Of a stretch of DNA of 64,000 nucleotides, positions 44,420 through 56,570 are shown piece after piece. The notes under the pieces are model-generated. The model was not told where the DNA came from, did not search any database, and worked only from the letters and a program-made list of their open reading frames with translations. The DNA is from Allacma fusca (lineage: Eukaryota > Arthropoda > Collembola > Symphypleona > Sminthuridae): positions 33,022,801 to 33,086,800 of the forward strand of contig OX359247.1 of assembly GCA_947179485.1 (NCBI GenBank), in the 5' to 3' direction. Within the stretch, counting starts at the first letter, position 1. Each line of letters opens with the position of its first letter. The translations under genes and the position numbers were made by a program.

Positions 44420-45600
44420 GTCTCCCAAAGGCTGAAGTGTTAATAATTTTGTGGGATAAATGCAATACCTTGCTAAATGTAAGCTATAGACATGCACAGA
44501 CAAGTTGCAGCAACTTGCTTCTAATGCTGTATTTACTGAAAGTAAAGTTTCTTGAAATTTCTTTAATTTATAATTTTAATTAAACAGTTGTGAAAATATA
44601 AATGCATCCAAATAAAAATGACTATTATAAAGGGGTTGAAACATTTTGAAGTATTTTTCAATGCACATTGTAATGACGTTAAAGTTAATTACACATATGT
44701 ACACCTGTAAAATTGTTTTTACAAAAACCTCAGGATAAGGCAAATTGAAATAATGGCATTCAAGAATAGGGCCTGCAACGTAACCTCCTGAGCAATACTT
44801 GGTTAGAGATGAGATACAATTTTTATTTTACTCGGGCATTTTGAAACACGAAGATCGTCAAAAGTTCTACTTCTATAATATCGCCTTTATGGGGTATTCC
44901 CTTGGAACTTTGGGGATATAAATAAACACGTTTTAAAGAGTTATTCCTTTGGTATTTCAATGTCGTCGTCGTCATACATTTTTGTTTTCGGCGGACCTAA
45001 TTTTTAACTTGGAAAGAAGATATCAGACACGAATTTGCTTTTTACGAAGATGCTTTTTTACTGATTCGCAAAAATTAGAATTTTCAACTTTTGAAAAAAT
45101 TCGTTTTCGTAAAAAACGCAAAGCGTAGATATGCACTTACCCCCCTTGAAAAAAAAAGATTTAAGGATAACTTCTGCACCCTTTGACCAAATCCGAATAT
45201 TAAGGGCTTAAAGTCAATGACAGAATTTGTACAACGTCCAATGCTTAACGTACATCTTCAGCGTGTATAGTTAACGAGATCTGAAGCTGTTTATACCTAA
45301 GTTTTTCCGTGAGTCTACGGAATTGCCTATCCTAATACATTGCAGTTTTTTTAAAGGTCTTCCCCCACAACAACTTTGATAAACATTTGCACACATGACT
45401 GTCTAATTATTGCAATCTAGTATGCAAAATCTTATGATGTGCGACCAAGGGCTTGGTCCCTTAAAAATTAATTACTTTAAAATGCGAATTATGGTTGTCA
45501 TAATCATAACCTTCAATATTCAAGACATAACTTGAAGTCTTCCAATATTAACAACTAATTAAATTATTTGAGCTTCAAAAAAGTCAAGAAAATTTTGAAA
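44420..45600. other. Non-coding interval after the intact receptor
   Basis: Apart from the polyadenylation signal, no supported gene, element or repeat. Confidence 0.4.
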
Positions 45601-45611
45601 ACAATAAATTG

Positions 45612-45895
45612 AATAAAAAATGAAGTTTTAAAAAAACCAAAACGAAGCTGCTTTTACGACTCTAAAAAGTAAAAAACTAGCATTTGGTACGGGAGGAATT
45701 ACAGCAATAATGAACGATACAAAGCATCTCGGGTGCAAACACTTACGTATACAAAATATATTATTCGGTAGCACCCGAGATGCTTTGTATCGTTCATTAT
45801 TGCTGTAATTCCTCCCGTACCAAATGCTAGTTTTTCACTTTTTAGAGTCGTAAAAGCAGCTTCGTTTTGGTTTTTTTAAAACTTCATTTTTTATT
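45612..45895. repeat. Near-perfect long hairpin: 125-bp inverted arms, 34-bp loop
   Basis: The left arm 45612-45736 and the right arm 45771-45895 are reverse complements at 124 of 125 positions. The only mismatch is A45671 against C45836. The arms include GTACGGGAGGAATTACAGC and ATACAAAGCATCTCGGGTGC. No coding frame is conserved through both arms. It could be a young foldback MITE, a long-hairpin-RNA locus or an assembly artefact. Confidence 0.9.
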
Positions 45896-46705
45896 ATGGT
45901 ATTTACCAACAACCGGCGTTCTGAACTATTTTAATGAACTGAATGCAAGTTCAGAAACACTCTTGTTGCGCATCTTTGTTCCTGAAGACACGTTTCCTCA
46001 AACTTGGTGTCTGGTGTTAAGTGTCATGCTCACAACCCTCACATTAGGAACCTATTAATAGCTAACCAAGTTTCCTACTACTCAAAGTCGAAAAGCATAC
46101 AGAAAATAATTTTAAAATTAAGGAACTGAGGAAACTGAGGAACTTATAGATACGTATCTGCCTCGGTAATTGTTAATTTGGAATTGGTTACCAGTTAGTA
46201 AATGACTGAAAAGTCTGATCGGACCAAGGCACAACCCGCTTTTGCGGTCTATTTGCGGGTTCGGGCTGAAAGTGTTTTGATTTTAGATGTTGAGATTCGG
46301 TAGGGTGCTCCATTTAACTTTTTTAACACTATGCTGTGCAAGGGATTGGATAGTTTTTACAAAGAACAAAAATTGTCAGTTCCTTGCTAATTCCTTATAG
46401 CGACAATTTACTGTAACAGTAGTAATGGCTTTTTATCCTGGTACAAAAAACTACCTCCAAGGTAATGATATCAAGCGGCTCAAATTCTGTGTCTCCTCTC
46501 TGTGTGCATGTTGTCGGTGAAAAGGCAAAAGGATCTAAATGTCTGTTTTTACAATGTTTTTCAACAGTAGTACAAATTATTTATAACTTGTTTATTTTGC
46601 TCAACTTGCACGCATGTACGGTTTTAGTGTACCAAAATAATTTAGGCTATTATTTATGCACGTTTAATTTGACCATTGAACAAGGAGAAGGGTGAATAGT
46701 TTATA

Positions 46706-47038
46706 TCGTCGCTGAAGAGGCAAAATGGACTAAGTGCAATTTCGACTAGAAGCAAAATGGTCTACATGCCTTTTTCCTTAAAGGCAAAATGGAATAGTTG
46801 CAAGCTTTCCTGAAAGCAAAATGGACTACATGCAGTTTTCACTAAAAGCAAAATGGTCTACATGCGTGTATACTTTCATAATGTATGTAGACCATTTTGC
46901 TTTTAGACGAAATTGTACTTATTCCATTTTGCTTTTAAAACTTGATGCATCTATTCCATTTGCATTTAGTAAAACTGCATGTAGACCATTTTGATTTTAA
47001 TCGAAATTGCACTTAGTCCATTTTGCCTCTTCAGCGAC
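46706..47038. mobile_element. Foldback element built of inverted 32-bp units (GCAAAATGGTCTACATGC)
   Basis: The arms begin CGTCGCTGAAGAGGCAAAAT and end with its exact reverse complement, and are flanked by ATAT on both sides. The left arm holds five units with a 32-bp period, each containing GGCAAAATGG or AGCAAAATGG then a CTACATGC-type core. The right arm repeats them inverted. The paralogous sequence at about 62335-62345 (GTTTATATTATGGAAC) lacks the element. Single copies of the unit are scattered across the window. Confidence 0.8.
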
Positions 47039-47200
47039 GATATGTATTATAGAACAATTCAATATATTTTCGACAGTACAGTAATTTTGATACATTTTGT
47101 AATGCAATCTGTAAAATGAAATATAATATGAAGTAGTATTAAGTGGACCACAGTTTTCCGTCAACCAATGGGGTTCATTTCAGTTATATCTATTAATAAC

Positions 47201-48103
47201 GGCTGAGTTCTACTTTCCCGGCCACAGAATTACCTTCCACTCACCCATATATTAACACTATAATACATAAGTAACTTCCGCCAGACTTCCACCTCCCACC
47301 AAACTTTCACTTGACCTTCCACCAAACTTCCACTTAACCTTCCACCAGACTTTCCATCTAACCTTACACCTTCCCCTTGATCATTCCACTTGACTACCCA
47401 CAGTACCCACATTCTTAAAATGATTGTCTTGAATCAATTTCGGTGTGTTAACTTATGTTCCGCATTTTTATTCAAAAAACTAACACGGAGGTGAAAGCAC
47501 TCGAGTTTTTCAAGTTAAAACTAACTCGTGTAATTAACTATAAAAATGCAGGATACCTTTGAGCAAACAAGTTACTTTTACAATATCATTATATGTACAA
47601 GCATGATGGTCAGATTTCGGCGTTGTGTAGAATTATGTCAAATGACTAATAAAAATCAACCACTGCAAAACGACGTGGTTCGAAAGAACTCATCGTGAAA
47701 GAGCTTACCGGTGAACTGATTTTTAACACAAATTTTAAAACGCTTTTAGCAAATTCCGTAACAACTAACGATTAATAGTAAGACGCACACTTAGCGTTGC
47801 GACTAACTTTTCAATAAATTAAAACCCTGATATACGGTTTGAAAAGTCCCACACAGGTGGAAACGCATTAACTATCTCCAGATAGCAATTTGTGTTTCAC
47901 CCACCAGAACACAGAGGGATATGTTAATTAACACAGGGAACCATGTAGAAGGGCTTTCCATCTGGTCAAATTGAAGTGAAAGATCTGGAAGGTGGAAAAC
48001 CTGTAAAATTTTGGTGGAATGTCAAATGGAAGGTCTAGTGGAAGGTGGAAATTCTGGTGAAAGGTGGAAGGCAATTTCGTGGCCGGGAAAGTAGAACTCA
48101 GCC
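47201..48103. mobile_element. Non-autonomous Mutator-like element (MULE), 903 bp
   Basis: An exact 9-bp target duplication ATTAATAAC lies at 47192-47200 and 48104-48112. Terminal inverted repeats of about 40 bp differ at three positions and start GGCTGAGTTCTACTTTCCCG. CTTCCACC-type repeats follow inside both ends. The duplicate at about 62475-62495 shows the uninterrupted site. A 9-bp duplication with long inverted repeats is diagnostic of Mutator-like elements. No transposase is present. Confidence 0.9.
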
Positions 48104-49284
48104 ATTAATAACTAACATTAATAATGCGTTGCTTGGTGAAAAACATGCTTCAAGTAATTCACCACCACAAAATTTGGTCTAATTGTTGGATCAGGTCGTG
48201 CAACTCTAAGCTAGCAAATTTACCGGAGAATATTCCTTGGGCCAAAATTGTGGAACGTAGTAGTGGTGCATGTAGTATTTATATGTATGTATGTATGGAG
48301 CGTATGATATTTATCCACTAGCAATGTAACTAAAATTAATTAAGAAATATTGTCCCCACATTTTCGGACGTTCAGGAGTGCTTGAATGTAACGAACGCAC
48401 CCCTACGAAAATGCCACCATTTTTGTAACTGAAATCGAATTTTGCTTATCCTATATTTTTTCGATATTGAAGAGCAATCCAGCATCTCGTGATAGACGTC
48501 GCCCCGTTTAACTCTATGCTTAATCATATTTGACTTACACTGGAACCGTGAGAGAGATAAATGAAAAATATTTAGTAATACATTTTTCAAGATTGAATTT
48601 CAGCAAATGAGTTCCAAAGAATGTATTTAGTAACTTATTTGTTTAAATTATTTAATCTACAACAGTTTTGGACATCTACCTTTAGGAGATCAGAAAATCA
48701 AAAATCGCCAAATATTTAAAAATTATTGTGCAAAAATATCCACGAATGGGAAAACGTTTCGCCAACTTTAATCAGATATTAAGAAGTTTCACGTTTTACC
48801 ACCCAAACAGGAATTATTATTAAAATTATTGTCCCACATCTTTGAGAATTGAGCAAACGTTTCGGCAAACTCCCTTAAGAGGTAGAGCCCACCTCATAAC
48901 CTCATTATTTCCCCTCTGTTGAACATTCGGTGGCCTAAAAATTAATCTGCCTCAAATTGGAGATTTTCGTGTAACATAATAACTACTAAAGTTCCAATCC
49001 AACTTCAATGAAATTGGTACCAGCCGACTCAGGGGGCCGAGTTATGGTGGTAGCCATCGATAAGCCTCATGGCTCCCTCTTGAAAAAATTCATCGACTTA
49101 GCAAATATTCAGCCTCAAACGGGGAAAGCTACATCTTGATTAATAACTTCTAAAGTACCCGCCCGATTTCAATGAAACCGGTTCCAGACGCTAAGAAGGG
49201 TAGCTTGTGGTGGTACTCATTGATAAACATTATTAATTTCCTATCTGAAAATATTTAGTGACCTGGCTACACATCATAATTTTA

Positions 49285-49570
49285 AGATAAATTGATATAC
49301 GGGCAATGGTAGATTTGAGATAAATTCCGATACACCGCAATGTTAAATTTGAGATAAATTCCTATACTCCGCAATGTTAAATTTGAGATAAATTCCTATA
49401 CTCCGCAATGTTAAATTGGAGATAAATTTGTATACATCGCAATTTTGACTTTGTGATAAATGCATATACAGCTCAATGTTAATTTTGCGATAAATTTATA
49501 TACAGCACATGGTTAATTTTGGGATGAATTCCTCTACGGAAAAATGTTAATTTTGGAATAAATTCCACTG
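49285..49570. repeat. Minisatellite, about 42-bp unit, seven to eight copies
   Basis: The unit has the form GAGATAAATTCCTATACTCC followed by GCAATGTTAAATTT. Two central units are identical. The paralogous stretch at 63430-63540 has only about three units, so the array has expanded or contracted since the duplication. Confidence 0.8.
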
Positions 49571-49792
49571 AGGGTAAAGTAACTCATCTATCAGCTCTTC
49601 TAAAGTTTTCATGCATCGATTGTTATACATTTTATCATCCAAATTACCAATAAAGAAGAGACTGAATGTGCATATTGTTGCGTGAGTGAATTAAATACGG
49701 TAAGAAATATTTTTCTGCAGGTCCATTAGTAAATAAGGAACATTTCATTATTTGTAGTTTTCTGCTTCATGGGGCTTTAAGGAATTAATACC

Positions 49793-50250
49793 CCGTTCAC
49801 ATTGCGCTTCTGCAAGAATGATGAACGAATGTTCTGCAAGTTAATTTACTTGCACGTGTGAAATTTATGTTCACATTGCTTTTCAGCTGCAAGCGCAAAC
49901 AATTTGTCTCCTGGAGACGCACGCTTAGCGACTTTACTAACGCTATACTTCCTAAATTTAACACGGTGCAGAATAGTAAGCATCAGAAATTTAACATTGC
50001 GTGGCATAGGAGTTGGTTTAAGACGTTACAAGGAGCTCAGTAGGAAATTCAAGCATGATCTTCTGCTTGCAGAGGAAAGTAGAAGCGAGTTCTACTTCGC
50101 TTCTGCAAGTAAAATCGACCCTCTGCAACTCGCCTCTGCAAGTATTTGTAAAATGCTTGCAGAGGCGACCAATGTGAACAGAACTTGCAGCGCTCCAAGT
50201 AAATACTTCCAGAGGCTACTCTTTGCTTGCAGAAGTGGCAATGTGAACGG
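49793..50250. mobile_element. MITE with CCGTTCACATTG terminal inverted repeats, 458 bp
   Basis: The left end is CCGTTCACATTGCGCTTCTG and the right end, reverse-complemented, is CCGTTCACATTGCCACTTCTG (first 20 compared), with CTTGCAGAGG-type repeats inside. The duplicate at about 63735-63765 passes from the CTGCTTCRTG segment directly to AGAATTGTCACCAAGT, so it lacks the element. The termini resemble PIF/Harbinger MITEs, but I cannot fix the target duplication. Confidence 0.75.
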
Positions 50251-50635
50251 AGACAAGTATAGTTATGTGCTAAGAATTGTCACCAAGTTACTGTGCATCT
50301 ATTATTAATGTTATTTTTAAAATTATTTACAAATTAGTAAAATTATTTGGCCAACAAACTATGATTTTAAAGAACAAAATTTGGCTAAAACTTTGGAATT
50401 TACAAAATTAGTTAACTGATCTCCGTGTAATAATTAACCAATATTTTACCATTTACATATTAAACGATAAAAATATTTGTTCGCGTCTTTCGGAATTGGA
50501 AAAAATATGACAACTCCTTAAACTTTCACGCAAAATTTGAAATAGCAATTAGTAATCGGTAACATACTCGTTATGTAGACTATAGAACAATTTTGGGGAA
50601 ATGTCAAAGAATTAAGCAAAAATTTTCGAATAACT

Positions 50636-50974
50636 ATGTACCTCGGAGTTGTACTTGACTATCTACCTGGAAATGGAAAAAAATCAAGTATTCGGATAAA
50701 CGTATGGGATCGAATTCCGAGGGACATATTGTTTAATCAAATCCTTAAAAATTTCAAAAAAATATTACACGAATTGTCTAAACCATTTTACAAGTATTGT
50801 AGGAGATTTTTGAAACCTAAACCTGACCAATTTCCAGAATTTTTCCAAATTATTTGGCCACATATTGTCGTGAACAGCAACTGCTCCAAGTTGCTGTTTG
50901 ATTTGCCCATCAACAATATTTATAGTTTTGTAAATTTTAGATTATTGCTTCCTATTTTACGCAATGCTCAATAA
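50636..50974 (+). other. 112-aa ORF of doubtful coding status
   Basis: ATG 50636, lysine- and phenylalanine-rich, no recognised domain, signal peptide or neighbour logic. It is not represented in another copy in the window. More likely a chance ORF, listed because it is the longest unexplained one in 50.5-53 kb. Confidence 0.12.
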
Positions 50975-51059
50975 TGCTTTCCATAACTCAATACTACTGA
51001 CTAGCATCATTACGATCTAGGACTCCCTCGGGATAAGACGTAGTTCATTACTGTCTACC

Positions 51060-51145
51060 TTTGTGAATACCATTACCACTTCGATTACCACTATTACTAC
51101 TACTTCTATTATTACTACTACCACTACTTCTATTATTACTAACGA
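51060..51145. repeat. Trinucleotide microsatellite (imperfect TAC/TAT)
   Basis: Repeated ACTATTACTACTACTTCTAT-type sequence with interruptions. Confidence 0.8.
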
Positions 51146-51149
51146 AGTT

Positions 51150-52860
51150 ATCATTCTTGAATAAATTGTGCTACTCTTGTATTGCTGAGCTACGTCACCC
51201 CATTCCGATTGTTACAATATATGAGTTGTCTAAAATGTCCAGCACTTGTCCTAAATTCCCTGGATTGTAGAAAAAACTTCCACCAACACCCTTGAGCGGC
51301 CAAAGCTATTTTAATTTTGGAAGAAATTCCTAGGAGTGTACACAAATATTTCGGAGGCTACTTTACAATAGTTATAAAACAAAAATGGTTCGCCAACTTC
51401 CCCAAATTAAAGACAACGTTTCAGCTAACTAAAGTATACCTAAAATTGAAAACAAATGTCGTCAAATTCCCACGAAATTACAAAACAAATTCCCAAATCT
51501 CCCCAATGTGACAAATATTTTGCAAGTTATTGTATAGTTGAACAAAGGGTTTAGCCAAATTGCAAAAAAATGAGAGAAATGAGAACTAATTTGTTTGCAC
51601 TACAAAAAAGATCAAGTCGATTCCTCAGATATTTACACAAAAATCTCCAGAAATTAGGAAAATCTTGTTTTGGCTAATCTCCAGGGATGGACGGCAAGGT
51701 TAATGAATTAATTTTAAAAAATGCTTGCTTTTATTTGGTTCTACCTTTCCGTTCCAGGGAATGGTAGTTTCAAAAACTGCCAGTTGGTAAACTTCACAAA
51801 TGAGTAGATTGGTATAAGCTTGATGGACCTATGTACATACGTGCAAACAGAGACCAATTTTCTGGCCAAAACATTTCTTACAAACAACATATTTTCTGAA
51901 AAGAATTGTGTGTGACAATAAAATAAATGAAGCAATTAGAATTCTAAAATCCCCGACGTTGCACGATCTTTAAAAACCTGTGACCACAATTATTGATCCA
52001 GATCAACGATTAAAAAGCCCGGAACTAAACTTGTATTAATATTTTGATAAGAACTCCCCTATACGTGGGCTACGGGATACGACAAAGGATTGTAGTCACA
52101 CTGTACCCGGTACCTGCAAGCATTTTGCTCCCACCCTCTATTTATCAGAAAAGGCAACGGTAAAAATATATTGGATTGTCCCATTTTATAGAAAGTTTTA
52201 TTTAAAATTTTTAAAATTTGTTCTTTCTGCGCAATTCAAAGATCTTGTATATACAGCGATCAGGTAAATGGATTACAGCGTCATTTTAGGGAAGAACTAA
52301 AATTATAAATGCTTTAGGATTTCACTCAAATTTTAAAATGTTTATACAATAAAATGTGACATTTATAGGAAATTTCAAGGGCTTTTAAATGACTACAAAA
52401 TTACATTAATTTATTCATTTAAGTGTTGATTTTACGATTTATTAGGATGATCTATCTTTTTATGGTTAAACATTTCTTCACCCTTTTGCGGTCCATGGAT
52501 TATTGGACGCATTGATCTCATGTTCTGCTAGTTTGAAAACCCGTAAAATAGTCTACAAATGAGAGTCATATTAGTCTTCAATTTTAAATTTTGAGTAAAA
52601 GTTCAAAAACTTTTCAAATTTCAGTTTTTTCAAAATCTTCCTGACAAAACGATATCACCAATTACTCAAGAATAGTCAAATCTATCAATCTAAAAAATTG
52701 AAAAATATCCACGAAAAAAACAATTTGCCAACTGCACAGGAATTCAAATATACTAAATAGCTATTATTTGACAACGCCATTGGCGGCCCACATAGAAATT
52801 GTCAAAAATATTTCATCGCAACAATAAAAAAATCATCGCTACGCAATAATTTCAGGCTTT
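51150..52860. other. Non-coding AT-rich interval
   Basis: I see no supported gene or element. Confidence 0.4.
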
Positions 52861-52863
52861 GCA

Positions 52864-53424
52864 TAGGGTGGCGTCATGCAGCCACCGCCGTCAAAGTAGA
52901 ATGAACTTCACACTTTTTTTTCAAAATTTCCGAATTTTTTTCAAAAAACAATCGGACCGATGTCAACCACATGCGCAATAACCATTCCGATTTACTTAAG
53001 CAATATTCACAAAAAATTTCGTGGAAATCGATTCCGTAGTTTTAAACATGGCTGTTGTTTGACTTGAAGTTAAAAATTTCAAGAATTTTTTTCGAAAAAT
53101 CTATAAGGCCAATTACAACAACATGACCAACAACTATTACTATTTACATAAGCAATATTCACAAAACATTTCATTGAAATACAATCAGTAGTTTTGGAGA
53201 TAACTGTCATTTGACTTGAGGTCCAAAATTTCAATAATTTTTTTCTCAAAAACTATCCGGCCGATTTCAATCAAATACGAACTCAGCCTTACGTTTGACA
53301 CAAATAATATTCATAAAAAATTTCATTGAAATCGGAGTAGTAGTTTTTGAATAATCGTGCTGAAGGACACACGGACGTACGGACGTGGCTATTTTACTAG
53401 TACTAGGGGGCTGACGCCACCCTA
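52864..53424. mobile_element. Probable MITE with TAGGGTGGCGTCA ends
   Basis: The 13-bp terminal sequence TAGGGTGGCGTCA at 52864 is inverted at 53412-53424. The interior contains three degenerate tandem repeats of an AATTTCATTGAAATCG-type segment about 120 bases long. No clear target duplication is seen. Confidence 0.55.
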
Positions 53425-53449
53425 AAAACCGGTACTGAAGATTGAAACA

Positions 53450-53640
53450 ACTAAAAATAGATGTTGCAGGAACGACTCAGTTGTTCAATGAATTCAAAAG
53501 GAATCTTACAATTAACAAGTGGCTGCTAGAGCCGCCCCGAACTTGTTTCTACTTCTAATTATACAGCTAGCTTAAATCTATGGGGATTAGTAACCACAAC
53601 TTGAGAATTTACAATTATTTTAAATCTCTGTCTATTTGTC
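53450..53640 (+). repeat. Fragment related to the solo LTR at 58789-59306
   Basis: It shares ACAACTAAAAATAG, the GGAAYGACTC segment and TTAACAAGTGGCT, in the same order, with 58998-59095. The remainder of the LTR is absent or too diverged to see. Confidence 0.5.
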
Positions 53641-53959
53641 ATTGTATTAAATAATACGCCAAAAAATATGTTTTACTATGCATATTTTTGCAATTTTTCT
53701 TTTAGCATAGCTTTTAGCAACACTACATATAAACCATTTGCACCTAGACCATTTGGACTCTTCGCCGACGATATGCACCTTAGCTTTACTTCAGTTCCGT
53801 TTGTACCTGTTAGAGGGAGCGCTTTAGTATTTTTCTTCAAAGATTTTCAACTGGAAAAATTAATTACTCGGGTAATTGAAGTTTTAAGGTATCAAAACTT
53901 ATTGCTTTAGCCAATGCTACGCCCTACATGGGTTGTAAGTGGAAAATTCAAAGGAATTA

Positions 53960-56075
53960 ATTTCTTATTCATTTACTTTGGCTGGGGATGGCCAAAAATT
54001 GATGTGCGCCCAGATTATCATGAGTGCACATTGTAGTTCAAATCCAGGAAGTAAATTTTAAAACGTTTTATTATTTTGTGGAACATTCTCTGGGTGACAA
54101 GGTTATTAGGACCGGAAGAGTAGAACAGAGTTTTATCCTGCGAAATATTGATTGGATCAAATTGCATTTGCAATCATATCATCATATGTCATTCTGTTTA
54201 TGATCAAGTTATGTATACGCTTGTAGGTATGTATAGATATGCAAACACGATCTTTAAAATAATTCTTCCGCGAGTCTTTGCTACCTCATTTTATTTTTTA
54301 ATGAAACTTACTTGAAGTGCTTTGTTTGATGGGAATAAATTCTCATGTTTTTATCTCAAGTAAAGAAATGCTCTAGTAAGTCCTAATAGTGGATGTATTT
54401 ATACACTCTATCCATGCACACATCAATCCCTACTGCTTCTGGCTTCTGGAAAACTGAAACGTTCTTATAGGACTGTTGGCTTTTCAGGGAAATTAAAGCT
54501 CACAACGTTGAGAATTTCAGTCTTGACCCTAAAAAAATAGAAAAATAAGATAAATTCTTCTTGTGGATCAGTTTGCGTCTTGATATTTTTCTACGGACGC
54601 CATAAATGTATTTATTTATATATATAGAATATAATTTTGACGTCATAGACGTCATCCTTGACGGTTTAGAAAAAATCCGTAGCGAATTAATATTTCTATT
54701 CAGAATGAGCAGCTGCACACGTCCACGTCCTGGTCGTTTTAGTGCTTATTTCTTTCATAAAGACGCGTAGATTCCTCAATTGCAATTAGCAGATCATTTT
54801 CTAAAATAACCCACATTATTGTGATCACTTTTCTCCCTGTTTTATCAGTCCTACACACTGCTTATTAAAAATCTGGAAGAATATTTCTTTAAAACGTATT
54901 TCCTAAATAATTCGTAAGCCACTCATAAGAGTATGTATGTTCACCAAACGTAGACTCTCGCTATAATTAATTACCTTGTTAGTTACGTTATCTCCTACCA
55001 ACAAAGTCCGTAAATTGACCCAGGTATAAATCCCTTGTAGAATTTCTATGCCCCAGTTTGGAAACAATAAATTGATGTTAGGTATTTATTTATTATTTGA
55101 GCATGTGCAATTTAAATATTCAACAAGGTTAGACCAGTTTTTATTTCAGAAATTTATACAGATGCTAATCAAAGTCCATAAACGAACTTTTGATAGTTGG
55201 AAGTTAAATTGCGAGTACACGCGAAATTATTTTCTTTGAACCTAAGTGTTTCAATCAGGGAAAACTATTCAAAACATTATGATTACAGTGTATCTGTTAC
55301 ACGCAAATTTAGTTAAAAGACGAAAACAATTAGAAGAAAATGTTATTTTATGTCAATTCAATGCAGTAATGGGATCAATCCCTTATTATTTTCCGTTACA
55401 ACTGGAAGTGCGTATGTATGTATATATTCTATCTGTACAAGTCCTGAGCATAACCAGAGTTACTCCCAAGCCATTTGAAATATTGAACGTTTTTACGGAA
55501 ATAATTCCTAGATTATGAATCAAAATGACAAAGCATTGCATACAATTCCCAGTGCTTGAAAACCCGAGTACTTGTAATTTCGAGTAGCCTCGGATAACAA
55601 ATATTTATAATTCAGTAGGTTCTCACCTAGTATGGATGACTTTGGTACAAACTACACTCGGCATGGGAAATTACGGTAATTCTCCCAGGATATACCTCCA
55701 GTTTCTCAAACCATTTCAACACTAAAATTAAATTGGTAAAAGAATATGTTTCGAAATTATGCCAAGAGGGGCGAATTACACTTGTTGACACATTACATCA
55801 GGAGTCCCCTCGAAAACTCCTATACACGGGTAGGGATATCATTAGTGTCGCCGGTCGAACCGAGTGTATTGCAAAGTTCCTCTCATGTCATTTACACATT
55901 ATTATTTGTGAGACAGTAAATATTTTTTATGACAACTACATAGTAAATCGGTTAGCACGCTATTTCGAAACAAATTCTGTAAATACACGTTACGAAGACT
56001 TTTCGGGAATTGATAAAAGCAATACTAATGCTAATAATTATAACTATTTACCATGCTTCATGAAGCTTTAGTTTA
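53960..56075. repeat. Segmental duplication, copy C (relative of 23.1-24.1 and 28.1-30.0 kb)
   Basis: It is collinear with copy B from CCAAAAATTGATGTG onward. Matches include CAGGAAGTAAATTTT, TAATTCTTCCGCGAGTC, the CCCAGGTATAAATCC segment (28.9-29.6 kb against 54.8-55.3 kb) and the receptor pseudogene start. It lacks the two hAT-like insertions carried by copy B, and so preserves both empty sites. Confidence 0.82.
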
Positions 56076-56460
56076 CAGTGAAAAAATTCAGAAATGTTTT
56101 TATCGACCGTATTCATTATTTATAATATTAACAGTTATTAAGCGATTACCGTTATTGAATCCAACTGCTAACCGTTTATAACCATAACCGAATTCTTAAA
56201 AAACCAATAACAAAAACCAAAACCGAATTTCGACTGCCATTAACGTTTGAGTAGTTAACGTAAACCCAGATTTTCGGTTACCCATCACTGATTATTTCAT
56301 AGCTAGGATTTTACCTGGAGAAACGACTCCAGCTCAAATAATGATTACAGCTTCTCCTTGTCCAAAAAATCAATTCTTTTATCATAAATATGACATTCAT
56401 TCATTGAATAAAGACTTTCAAGAGAATATTCACCAGAAAATTGAACCCACATTTGATGAT
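55665..56460 (+). pseudogene. IR-like receptor fragment, copy 5
   Basis: The N-terminal receptor region is recognisable: YLQFLKPF, then an ORF from 55733 with VDTLHQESPRKLLYTGRDII and IAKFLSCHLHIIICETVNI. Frame breaks occur before and after. At about 56290 the sequence resumes with IARILPGETTPAQIMITASPCPK, so the two parts are separated by about 215 bases with TAACCG-rich sequence ending GGTTACCCATCACTG, probably one end of another hAT-like element. The receptor sequence fades after 56460. Non-functional. Confidence 0.75.
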
Positions 56461-56570
56461 TTATGTCTAATGATTATAATAATTATGATTAGTGCTTTTA
56501 AGTGATAATCTAAAATTGCGTAATATTATACGCTCTACTGAGCTTCCAGTCGGCTGCAAGCAGTTGGTAC

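Larger units (their letters stand above)
40900..50480. repeat. Large segmental duplication, copy X
   Basis: Collinear with 58740-63990. Matched landmarks: GTTACTTGAGGAACAT (about 40932 and 58750), the 41100-41400 and 59370-59690 blocks, the receptor C-terminal half, ACTTGTTTATTTTG (46590 and 62220), CAGTTTTCCGTCAACC, and the 48.1-49.6 and 62.5-63.7 kb blocks. Copy X carries a foldback element, a Mutator-like element and another MITE that the partner lacks. Confidence 0.85.

Noticed and set aside
46206-46290. GC-richer palindromic patch (AACCCGCTTTTGCGG and GCGGGTTCGGG)
   Set aside because: Could be a transposon end, but no partner end or target duplication is visible.
49904-50308. 134-aa ORF
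   Set aside because: Lies mainly inside the CCGTTCACATTG MITE, absent from the duplicate locus.
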